Below the pieces are notes generated by a model, which did no database searches, was not told where the DNA came from, and saw only the letters and a program-made list of their open reading frames with translations. The translations under genes were made by a program, and so were the position numbers. A stretch of DNA of 64,000 nt, taken from the NCBI GenBank assembly GCA_039029535.1, contig JBCCFW010000004.1, positions 1 to 64,000 on the forward strand, read 5' to 3'. Position 1 is the stretch's first letter. The number at the start of each line of letters is the position of its first letter. Origin of the DNA: JBCCFW01 sp039029535. GTDB taxonomy: Bacteria > Acidobacteriota > JBCCFW01. This document shows, one piece after another, positions 1 through 7,109 of this stretch.

Positions 1-287
1 GAGGACCTTTCGGGCGGGGTCGGGGCGGACGTCCAGGCGGGTACACGCTGGTGGGGGACCGATCATGCCCCATCGAGGACGACCTCGTTTTTTCTGTATA
101 TGTCGGATCACGCAACGTAGCGTGAGGTTCTCGCGTTGCGATCGGATGAGGGCCGGGTCATCTCGGGACGGCGTCGACGGACGGACGGCATGATGCCGCG
201 ACCGGTCGTCGGTCTCCGAGCGGCGACGCGGGGGAGCGACTGCATGACTCAGGACCGACAGCCCAGTGGGGAGGACGTGCCGAGCTC
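1..287. other. Intergenic region upstream of the first gene
   Basis: No convincing coding frame is seen here apart from whatever ends before the hairpin at 74-93. The stretch just after the hairpin is AT-richer than the rest of the window and may hold the promoter of the gene starting at 288. I could not define -35 and -10 boxes with confidence. Confidence 0.3.
74..93 (+). terminator. Intrinsic terminator of an upstream gene
   Basis: A perfect 5-bp stem CGAGG/CCTCG with a 4-nt loop is followed at once by six T residues. This is the classical layout of a rho-independent terminator reading on the plus strand. The gene it would end lies outside the window. The stem is short, so strength is uncertain. 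Confidence 0.55.
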
Positions 288-2183
288 GTGAGACGTCTCG
301 TCGAGGCTCTCCTGGCCCGACCGGCCATGGGCGTGGCGCTGGTGGCCGTCGTGGCGCTGGTGTTCTCGCTGCTCGTCGTTCAGGCGGCCTGGCCGCCGGG
401 CTTCTTCGTCAAGTACCAGCAAGCCGCCGCCGACCCCGAGCTGGCCGCGCAGCGTCTCGGCGACTACAGCCCGCTGTACCTCGGGCTGGTCCAGGCCGTC
501 GGAGGAGTCCTCGGTCATCGTGGGTTGCTGTTGCTGAACTGCGTGCTGCACGCGGTGGTGGCGGTGGCCGTGACCGCTCTCGTCGGCCGGCTGGCGGGAG
601 GAGCCTGGGGCTTGCTGGGCGGGCTGCTGGTGGCGACCTACCGGCCCCTGGTCGTTCACGCCGGCATCCACGAGCCTGAGCTGCTGCTCGCGGCGTGTCT
701 CGCCCTCGCGCTGGCGGCAGGACACGAGACCCGACATCGGCTGCGGGTGGGTGAGCCCGGAGCCGCGCGCTTGACCCTTCTCGCAGCGACGCTCGCGCTC
801 ACGCTGGCCGGTCTCTGCCGACCCCAGTGGCTCGTGCTGCTCGTGCTCGCGCTGCCGTGGTGGACGGCCCCGGCGATGGACCGCGCGATGCGTCGGCGTC
901 TCGTGCTGTTGGCCGGCGCGACGGCGCTGCTCGTGCTCGGTCCGGTCGTCTCGTCTCGCTTCGTGGTGACCGGCTCTCCGCTGATCATGAACCCGGGACC
1001 CGTGTTCTACGAGGGCAATGGACCGGCTGCCACCGGGCTCACGCGGCACGCGCCGCACTTCGTCCGCTGGCTCGAGCGTCGTCATCCCGAGAGCCCCGAC
1101 TACGGCCACGTCGCGTATCGACGCATCGCCTCGCACGTGCAGGGGCGTGAGCTGGGGCCGGGTGAGTCCAACGAGTACTGGACCGGGCTCGCCCTGGACG
1201 GCCTGCGCACCGAGCCGGCGCAGGGCCTGCGTCGCGTCCTGCATCGAGCCGCGCTCTCTGTCGGGCCGCACGAGTTTCACGACCTGGTCGTCACCGAGGA
1301 CCTCGACCGTCGGGCTCGGGCGCGCTGGCCGCTCGGCTTCGGGCTGTTGCTGCTCGTCGTCCCGTTGCTCGGGCTCGTCGATCGCGCGACGCGGCTCGAG
1401 CTCGTGGCGCCGCTGACCGTCGGGCTCGTGGCCATCGGCGTGCAGGTCGTGTTCTACGTGTCGGCACGTCAGCGTCTCCCGCTCGCGTTGGCCTTGCTCG
1501 TCGTCACGCCAGCAGTCCTGGCGGCGCTACATCGTCGTTGGCCCGAGCTCTCGTCTTGGAAGAAGTGGGGGAGTCTCGGGGCTGGTCTTCTCCTGATGGT
1601 GTCGATGACGGGGCTCGGCAGTCGCGCGGCGACGCTCGACCAGGTCGGTTGGGATGAAGCGCTCGAGCGGGTCGAGACGACGACGCCCATGACCGCGTTC
1701 TGGCGTGCTCACGACGGCATCGCCTGGGCTGCGGACGAGTTGATCGCGGAGCGGACCGTGCTCGCCGAGGCGCAGCGGTCGCTCGGGGCCGGCTCGGCGG
1801 ACGACTGGGAGCCACTACTGGTCGCGCTCGCGGGACAGGACGATGACCTCACCATCGACGATCGCTTCGTGGGCGTGCCGGCCTTCTGGCGGGCGGTGCT
1901 CGAGCTTCGTCTCGGCCGACGTGAGGAGGCAGCAGCCGCGCTCGTCGAGTCGGAGCTGACCGGTGACGAGCCCGTGCTCGTGCGCGCGTTGGCCCATCGC
2001 CTGCACGGGGCTCCCTTCGACGAGGACTGGTGTCCTGCCGGGATCGACCCCGTGAGCGCTCGCTGGAGTCTCGTGCGGGCCGCTCTCCTGGAGGGCGATG
2101 TGGCCACGGCGCGCGAGCTCATCCGACCGCTGGTCGAGAGCTTCCCGGAGTTGCGCGGGACCATCGACGGCGTCTTGCCCTAG
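288..2183 (+). CDS. Polytopic glycosyltransferase-like membrane protein (GT39/PMT-like)
   Basis: A 631-residue protein with many hydrophobic helices spread over roughly residues 10-450, followed by a soluble, Leu/Ala/Glu-rich C-terminal region. The order (first TM, short exposed loop with a D-Y-S-P-L-Y-L motif near residue 60, then clustered helices) resembles dolichyl-phosphate-mannose mannosyltransferase and ArnT-like enzymes, which move sugars from lipid carriers at the periplasmic face. The GTG start at 288 is preceded by a GGGGAGGA ribosome-binding site. The C-terminal ~170 residues look helical and TPR-like, but no clean repeat is visible. Family assignment rests on topology and a weak motif; a generic membrane protein is the alternative. 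Confidence 0.6.
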   Translation: MRRLVEALLARPAMGVALVAVVALVFSLLVVQAAWPPGFFVKYQQAAADPELAAQRLGDYSPLYLGLVQAVGGVLGHRGLLLLNCVLHAVVAVAVTALVGRLAGGAWGLLGGLLVATYRPLVVHAGIHEPELLLAACLALALAAGHETRHRLRVGEPGAARLTLLAATLALTLAGLCRPQWLVLLVLALPWWTAPAMDRAMRRRLVLLAGATALLVLGPVVSSRFVVTGSPLIMNPGPVFYEGNGPAATGLTRHAPHFVRWLERRHPESPDYGHVAYRRIASHVQGRELGPGESNEYWTGLALDGLRTEPAQGLRRVLHRAALSVGPHEFHDLVVTEDLDRRARARWPLGFGLLLLVVPLLGLVDRATRLELVAPLTVGLVAIGVQVVFYVSARQRLPLALALLVVTPAVLAALHRRWPELSSWKKWGSLGAGLLLMVSMTGLGSRAATLDQVGWDEALERVETTTPMTAFWRAHDGIAWAADELIAERTVLAEAQRSLGAGSADDWEPLLVALAGQDDDLTIDDRFVGVPAFWRAVLELRLGRREEAAAALVESELTGDEPVLVRALAHRLHGAPFDEDWCPAGIDPVSARWSLVRAALLEGDVATARELIRPLVESFPELRGTIDGVLP

Positions 2184-2266
2184 GAGTCCGTTTCACGGGT
2201 CGGCGTGGTCGCTTCAACCCTCGAGCCGTCCGGAGCGTCAGACGAAGTGGGGGAGGGGAGAGACCC

Positions 2267-3640
2267 ATGTCGCTCGTGCGTTCCACCTGGCTGCACCTGA
2301 TGCTCGTCGTCCTCGGCGTGCTGCTCGTTCGCCCCGAGGCCCGAGCGGCCGACGTCGAGCTGGTCCGTCACCTCCTCGACCGCACGGGCTTCGAGGTCGA
2401 TCCCGACCAGCTCGCCAGCCTGTCGCGCTTGCCTTACGAGAAGGCCGTCGACCGGCTGCTCGCCGGCGTGCGCACGGAGGCCATGACGTCGGCTCCGGCC
2501 TCGATGAGCACGAAGCCCCCGGGACCGGCCGAGCGACGTCGTCGTTCGGAAGAAGAGCAACGTCGGTTCCGTCGCGAGCGTCGGGAGATGGGGCTCGAGC
2601 TCAAGGCCTGGTGGCTCGGCGAGATGATCGCGACCGACTCACCGCTGACCGAGCGGATGACCCTGTTCTGGCACGGCCACTTCACGTCGAGCCTACGCAA
2701 GGTCAAGTGGGCGCCGGCGCTGCACCGGCAGAACGAGCTGTTGCGTCGTCACGCGCTCGGCAACTTCGGCGAGCTGCTGCACGCGCTCCTGCGCGACCCC
2801 GCGATGATCGCCTACCTGGACAATCGCACCAATCGCGTCGGACGACCGAACGAGAACTTCGCGCGAGAGCTCATGGAGCTCTTCACGCTGGGGGAGGGGC
2901 ACTACAGCGAAGACGACGTCAAGGAAGCAGCCCGCGCCTTCACCGGCTGGACGATCGATCCGAGACGAGCCCGCTTCCGCTTCGTTCCCGACCGCCACGA
3001 CTATGGTGAGAAGACCGTCCTCGGCGTGACCGGTCGTCTCGATGGTGACGACGTCGTCCGCATCCTCCTCGCGCAGCCTCAGACCGCACGGCACGTCACC
3101 CTGAAGCTCTGGAACGAGCTCGTGTCGACGCCGCCCCCGTCACGCACGCTCGAGCGCATCGCCGATCGCTTCCGCGGCTCCGGCTACGAGACCTCGGTCT
3201 TGCTCCGTGAGATCCTTCTTTCTTCCGAGTTCCGCTCCGACACCGAGCGCGGACGTCGCGTGCGCTCGCCCGTCGACCTGGTCGTCGGGACCCTGCGCCT
3301 GCTCGATGCCTGGCCCGAGGAGCCGTCGCCGCAGGTGCAGCGACAGGCCGTGCGAGTCCTTCGTGATCTCGGCCAGGACCTCTTCGATCCGCCCAACGTG
3401 AAGGGCTGGCCGGGCGGCACGTCCTGGGTGAGCACGACGACCCTCCTGGCACGCCGCGGCTTCCTCGAGACCGCGCTCGAGCGCAGCCCCAGCTCACTGA
3501 GTTCCGCGAGGGCACGACTCGCCGCGTTGCCCTCCTCGGAGCTCGAACGCCTGGTCCTGCCGGTGCCGCCGACGCAGGAGCTCGTCCGGCGAGACCGCGT
3601 GGCCGCCCTGCTCCTCGATCCCGCCCATCAGCTCGAGTAG
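2267..3640 (+). CDS. DUF1800 family protein
   Basis: A 457-residue exported protein. The chosen ATG follows a strong GGGAGGGGAG site and gives a signal peptide ending near A-R-A; the open frame continues upstream but without one. The first mature residues (H-L-L-D-R-T-G-F, then P-Y-E-K-A-V-D-R-L-L) and the motifs F-W-H-G-H-F, N-E-N-F-A-R-E-L-M-E-L-F and G-W-P-G-G are typical of DUF1800. The biochemical role is unknown. Such genes are almost always followed by a DUF1501 gene, as here with 9 nt between them, so the two are read as a two-gene operon for a secreted pair. Confidence 0.92.
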   Translation: MSLVRSTWLHLMLVVLGVLLVRPEARAADVELVRHLLDRTGFEVDPDQLASLSRLPYEKAVDRLLAGVRTEAMTSAPASMSTKPPGPAERRRRSEEEQRRFRRERREMGLELKAWWLGEMIATDSPLTERMTLFWHGHFTSSLRKVKWAPALHRQNELLRRHALGNFGELLHALLRDPAMIAYLDNRTNRVGRPNENFARELMELFTLGEGHYSEDDVKEAARAFTGWTIDPRRARFRFVPDRHDYGEKTVLGVTGRLDGDDVVRILLAQPQTARHVTLKLWNELVSTPPPSRTLERIADRFRGSGYETSVLLREILLSSEFRSDTERGRRVRSPVDLVVGTLRLLDAWPEEPSPQVQRQAVRVLRDLGQDLFDPPNVKGWPGGTSWVSTTTLLARRGFLETALERSPSSLSSARARLAALPSSELERLVLPVPPTQELVRRDRVAALLLDPAHQLE

Positions 3641-3649
3641 GAGCGACCC

Positions 3650-4819
3650 ATGAGACGACGTGAGCTTCTTCGACTCTCCGCCGCGGCCGGTCTCGGCCTG
3701 TGGCTTCCCCGTGCGACGCGCGCTGCCGGCAGCTCTGCTTGGCCTGGACGACACCTCGTGCTCGTGCAACTCGATGGCGGCAACGACGGGCTCAACACCG
3801 TCGTGCCCTTCGCCGACCCGGCGTATCGACGACTCCGTCCGCGTCTCGGCCTGAGCACCGACGAGGTCCTCCGGCTCGACGAGCGGCTGGGCCTGCACTC
3901 GGCGCTGGAGCCCTTGATGACGTCTTGGGAGAAGCGCGACCTCGCGATCGCTCTCGGCGTGGGTTATCCGGAGCCGAACCGCTCGCACTTCCGTTCCACC
4001 GACATCGTCGAGAGCGGCTCGGGGAGCGAGACGACGCTCAGCGAGGGTTGGCTCACGCGTCTTCTCGCCGACGAGCCGGCGCCGAGCTCCGCCATCGCCT
4101 CGGGCATCTTGCTCGGTGGCGATCGCCCTGGCGTGCTCACCGGGGCACCCGATCCCGTGGCACTGTCTCGACCGCAGAGGTTGACCCGACGCGCGAAACG
4201 TCTCGAAGAGCCGGGTGACGCCCCTGGCGGCAACCCGGCCCTGGCGCACCTGCTCGGCGTGCAGGACCGCCTCCGCTCGGCGGCGGGTCGGGTCGAGGCC
4301 TTGCTCGGCAAGGCGCCCGCCGCGCTGTCCGGCTTCCCGCGCTCCCGCTTCGCGACCCAGCTCGAGCTGGCGGCGCGCCTGCTCGGGGCCGGTCTCGATG
4401 CGCCGGTGCTCGTCGCACGTCTCGGTGGCTTCGACACCCACGCCAACCAGGCGGGGACGCACCGTCGTCTCCTCGGTGAGCTGGCCGAAGGGCTGGCCGC
4501 GTTCCGCGCGAGCCTCATCGCTCAGGGCACGTGGGACCGCGTCCTCGTCATGACGTACTCCGAGTTCGGTCGTCGGGCGAAGGAGAACGGCAGCGGCGGC
4601 ACCGACCACGGCACGGCGGCCCCATGGCTGCTCATGGGCGGCCGGGTGCGAGGTGGGCTCGTGGGCACGCAGCCGTCGCTGATCGAGCTCGACGGCGGCG
4701 ACCTGCGCCATGGCCTCGACTTCCGTCGGCTCCACGCGACGGCCGCTCGCGGGTTCTTCGGTCTGGAGGCACCGTCGATCGACCGTCGCTTCCGAGCGCT
4801 GGACGTGCTGAAGGTCTGA
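3650..4819 (+). CDS. DUF1501 family protein
   Basis: A 389-residue protein whose N-terminus (M-R-R-R-E-L-L-R-L-S-A-A-A) looks like a Tat-type or Sec-type signal, followed by the family signature Q-L-D-G-G-N-D-G-L-N-T. Later motifs F-D-T-H-A-N-Q and Y-S-E-F-G-R-R, then a T-D-H-G-T-A-A-P segment, match DUF1501, a sulfatase/alkaline-phosphatase-fold family. It sits 9 nt after the DUF1800 gene. No specific substrate can be assigned. Element copy 1 starts 28 nt after the stop codon. Confidence 0.92.
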   Translation: MRRRELLRLSAAAGLGLWLPRATRAAGSSAWPGRHLVLVQLDGGNDGLNTVVPFADPAYRRLRPRLGLSTDEVLRLDERLGLHSALEPLMTSWEKRDLAIALGVGYPEPNRSHFRSTDIVESGSGSETTLSEGWLTRLLADEPAPSSAIASGILLGGDRPGVLTGAPDPVALSRPQRLTRRAKRLEEPGDAPGGNPALAHLLGVQDRLRSAAGRVEALLGKAPAALSGFPRSRFATQLELAARLLGAGLDAPVLVARLGGFDTHANQAGTHRRLLGELAEGLAAFRASLIAQGTWDRVLVMTYSEFGRRAKENGSGGTDHGTAAPWLLMGGRVRGGLVGTQPSLIELDGGDLRHGLDFRRLHATAARGFFGLEAPSIDRRFRALDVLKV

Positions 4820-4847
4820 GCGACCGACCTACTGAGCGCCTTCCTGG

Positions 4848-5022
4848 CCCGGACGATTCATGAGTCTCCTGCTGCGTGACCAGATCTGCTGCCTGCGAAG
4901 GGCGTACTCGCCTCTCGGTCCTCAACGCACCGTCAAGTGCGCTTCCGGGCCTCGCGGCTACGTTCGCCCTTCTCGGCTAGCATCTCCGGCCACTCGCCAC
5001 GAACACTCATGAATGTTCCGGG
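4848..5022 (+). repeat. Dispersed structured element, copy 1 (175 bp)
   Basis: First of three copies of an unnamed element. Terminal inverted repeats of 18 nt lie at 4848-4865 (CCCGGACGATTCATGAGT) and 5005-5022, pairing except for two central positions. An inner hairpin CGCAC-6 nt-GTGCG lies at 4926-4941, and a long-range helix GAAGGGCG/CGCCCTTC joins 4897-4904 with 4965-4972. Compared with the other copies, this one lacks about 36-40 nt that form a second inner hairpin. It fills the space between the DUF1501 gene and the Uma2 gene, and its right end touches the Uma2 stop codon. A 50-codon open frame runs from the ATG of one terminal repeat to the TGA of the other. Confidence 0.85.
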
Positions 5023-5604
5023 CTAGGTCGCGGCTTGCTCGGTGTCCGGGAGCCACATGGTGCCCAGCTCCAGCTCGACCTCCTCAAAGGGCGGACAACG
5101 CACGACATCGTCCTCGGCGTGGACCGAGCTGAGCACCCAGCGATTGCCGTCGAGGGTGAAGGCTTCCAGCGTTCGAGCGCGCGGGTCGACGACCCAGGCG
5201 TGAGCGACTCCCTCACGGGCGTAGAGCGGAAGCTTCTTGACGCGGTCGAGGGCGGCGGTGGAAGGCGAGAGGATCTCGCAGACCCAATCGGGTGCGAGGT
5301 CGACGTGGGGGCCGGCGGGGTAGACGGGCAGACGGCTCTTTCGCCAACCAGCGAGGTCCGGGACCAGGATGTTCGAGCCGAGGTGGAGCTCGGGCTCATC
5401 GATGATCCACCAACCGCCGGGTCCTCCGCGTCCGCGCATGAAGGGTGTTCCCAGGTCCGAGCCGAGGGACGAGGAGAAGACCCCGTGATCGCCAGCGGGC
5501 CTGGGAGTGGCGTGCAGCTCTCCCTCAATGATCTGGCCGGTCACGTGCGGAGGCAGTGCCCGGAAGGCGGCGAGGAGATCTCTCGGACGTGCTGGATCGG
5601 CCAC
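5023..5604 (-). CDS. Uma2 family endonuclease
   Basis: A 193-residue protein of the Uma2 (DUF820) family, which has a PD-(D/E)XK nuclease-like core. Visible features are the P-D-L-A-G-W strand after a variable N-terminal part, then W-V-C-E-I-L-S-P-S-T and the helix D-R-V-K-K-L-P-L-Y-A-R-E-G-V, and A-W-V-V-D-P. The likely metal ligands are the Asp of P-D-L and the Glu of C-E-I-L. Function in cells is poorly known; members are common in cyanobacteria and planctomycetes and are often scattered singly. It is transcribed divergently from the IPTL-CTERM gene and ends exactly at element copy 1. Confidence 0.88.
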   Translation of the reverse strand: MADPARPRDLLAAFRALPPHVTGQIIEGELHATPRPAGDHGVFSSSLGSDLGTPFMRGRGGPGGWWIIDEPELHLGSNILVPDLAGWRKSRLPVYPAGPHVDLAPDWVCEILSPSTAALDRVKKLPLYAREGVAHAWVVDPRARTLEAFTLDGNRWVLSSVHAEDDVVRCPPFEEVELELGTMWLPDTEQAAT

Positions 5605-5715
5605 GGCGCGGTCTCGGAGGCGGAGCGCAAGAACGACGAAAGTCTAGCAGCTAGGGCAGCACCGTGCCGCGTGTCAGAATGCTGACCACCCCCCGGAGGG
5701 GCCGGAGACTTCCCG

Positions 5716-6939
5716 ATGCGTCGTTCGAGCCGCGGTGTCCTTCTCACTCTCGTCCTGACGGTGTTCGCGGCGCACGCCGTCGCCCAACGCGAGAGCGCGA
5801 CCGCGCTTTCCGAACACCTGGACGCTCTTTCCCAGCTCGAGGCCGAGGGTGTCTTGAGCCCCGGCGAGGCGGCGAAGCTCGAGAAGTCACTCCGTCGCGG
5901 CGGCGTGCGGGCGGAGAAGGCCGCTCGGCGGTTGGCCAGGCACGGCGGGGCCGTGGCGAGCGAGGACCTGCGGGTCGCGTCGGCCGAGTCTGAGCAGGCT
6001 CTCGGCCTCGATCCGTCGCGGCGGGTCCTCGGAGGGATCTCCGAGGACCAATGCCCGAACGCTCTCTCCGTCAACTGTGGCACCACCCTGAATCGCAGCA
6101 GCGTCGGAGCCAGCTTCGGTGGTGGACACGATTGCGATCACGGCCAGATCAACAACGCCTGGTACTACTTCGTCGGCACGGGTGACGCCGTCACCGTGAG
6201 TCTCTGCGACAGCAACTTCGACACCGAGCTCGCGATCCTGCGAGGCGGGTGTGGAGACCTGGTCTGCCTCATCAGCGGAGATGACGTCGGCAACTGCGAC
6301 GGAGACTCCGAGGCGCTCAGCTTCTGCTCCGAGCTTGGGCAGGACTACCACTTCGTGGTCGGGGGCTTCGGTGGTGAGACGGGCGACATCACGCTCGAGG
6401 TGACGTGCACCGCGGGTGCCTGCGATCCTCCCGACAACGACGACTGTGCCGACGCCACCACCATCGGACCCGGGACTTGGTCCGGCTCCACCCTCGCCGC
6501 CGAGAGCTCGTTCTTCGAGCAGAGCGCCGAGTGCCAAGACGCCGGTAGTGACCATCCCGACCGCGCCGGTGTCTGGTACCACCTCACGGGAACGGGCACC
6601 GAGCTGCGCCTGAGCCTCTGCGAGGGCACCCTCTTCGACACCGAGCTCTTGGTCTTCACCGGCTCCTGTGCCGAGGGCTTGGCCTGCGTCGCCGGTCATG
6701 ACGACTCGGACCCTTGTGACCACGCGAACGAGGAGATCACCTTCTGCGCGGGCGAAGGGTTCGACTACTACGTGCTCGTCACGGGATTCGAAGAGACACG
6801 CGGTCTCTTCGAGCTCGAGGTCGAGGTTCTCGGCACCCCTTGCACTCCCGAGGTCGTGCCCACTCTCCCCGAGTGGGGCTTGATGGCCTTGATGGCCGCC
6901 CTCGGCGGCCTGGGCGTCGTGATCCTCCGGAGGGGTTGA
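5716..6939 (+). CDS. Secreted protein with two repeated domains and IPTL-CTERM sorting signal
   Basis: A 407-residue protein with an N-terminal signal peptide (cleavage near A-V-A-Q), a short charged helical segment (residues 30-90), and two homologous beta-rich domains at about 105-235 and 240-375. Each carries W-Y-Y/H-L-x-G-T-G, S-L-C and F-D-T-E-L motifs and paired cysteines, like bacterial pre-peptidase C-terminal-type domains. The C-terminus reads V-P-T-L-P-E-W-G, a hydrophobic helix, then R-R-G: this is the IPTL-CTERM signal thought to be recognised by exosortase H. So the protein should be exported and processed at the envelope. No exosortase gene lies in the window. The 11-mer GAATGCTGACC occurs on both sides of the gene (5677 and 6958). 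Confidence 0.88.
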   Translation: MRRSSRGVLLTLVLTVFAAHAVAQRESATALSEHLDALSQLEAEGVLSPGEAAKLEKSLRRGGVRAEKAARRLARHGGAVASEDLRVASAESEQALGLDPSRRVLGGISEDQCPNALSVNCGTTLNRSSVGASFGGGHDCDHGQINNAWYYFVGTGDAVTVSLCDSNFDTELAILRGGCGDLVCLISGDDVGNCDGDSEALSFCSELGQDYHFVVGGFGGETGDITLEVTCTAGACDPPDNDDCADATTIGPGTWSGSTLAAESSFFEQSAECQDAGSDHPDRAGVWYHLTGTGTELRLSLCEGTLFDTELLVFTGSCAEGLACVAGHDDSDPCDHANEEITFCAGEGFDYYVLVTGFEETRGLFELEVEVLGTPCTPEVVPTLPEWGLMALMAALGGLGVVILRRG

Positions 6940-6952
6940 TCGATCGGCTCCC

Positions 6953-6972
6953 GTGCGGAATGCTGACCGCAC
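6953..6972 (+). terminator. Hairpin after the IPTL-CTERM gene
   Basis: A 6-bp perfect stem GTGCGG/CCGCAC with an 8-nt loop begins 14 nt past the stop codon. There is no T tract, so it may be a 3'-end stabiliser rather than an intrinsic terminator. Confidence 0.35.
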
Positions 6973-7047
6973 GCCGTCACGTCCGCGGGCGTGGATGGCG
7001 AACGAGGACCATGATCCTCGCCGGGAGTCCGTGGCAGTCCGTCTAAA

Positions 7048-7064
7048 CGTCTGAAAATGAGACG
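7048..7064. promoter_or_regulatory. Dyad upstream of the hybrid kinase gene
   Basis: An inverted repeat CGTCT-GAAAATG-AGACG lies in an AT-richer patch about 45 nt before the kinase start. It could be an operator or a 5'-UTR hairpin. No second copy is seen, so the call is weak. Confidence 0.3.
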
Positions 7065-7109
7065 ATTGCGAGTCTTGCCCTGCTCCCCGCCGGATGGGGG
7101 ACCACGCTC

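Noticed and set aside
249..1280. Long open frame on the minus strand opposite the first gene
   Set aside because: Arg/Gln/Gly/His-rich product with no domain or signal; it is a by-product of high third-position GC in the real gene. The same holds for many long antisense frames, for example 3494-4735, 11611-13521, 14752-16224, 34180-35613 and 46537-49206.
2030..2266. N-terminal extension of the DUF1800 gene
   Set aside because: It overlaps the previous gene, is Arg-rich and lacks a ribosome-binding site; the ATG at 2267 has both a strong site and a signal peptide.
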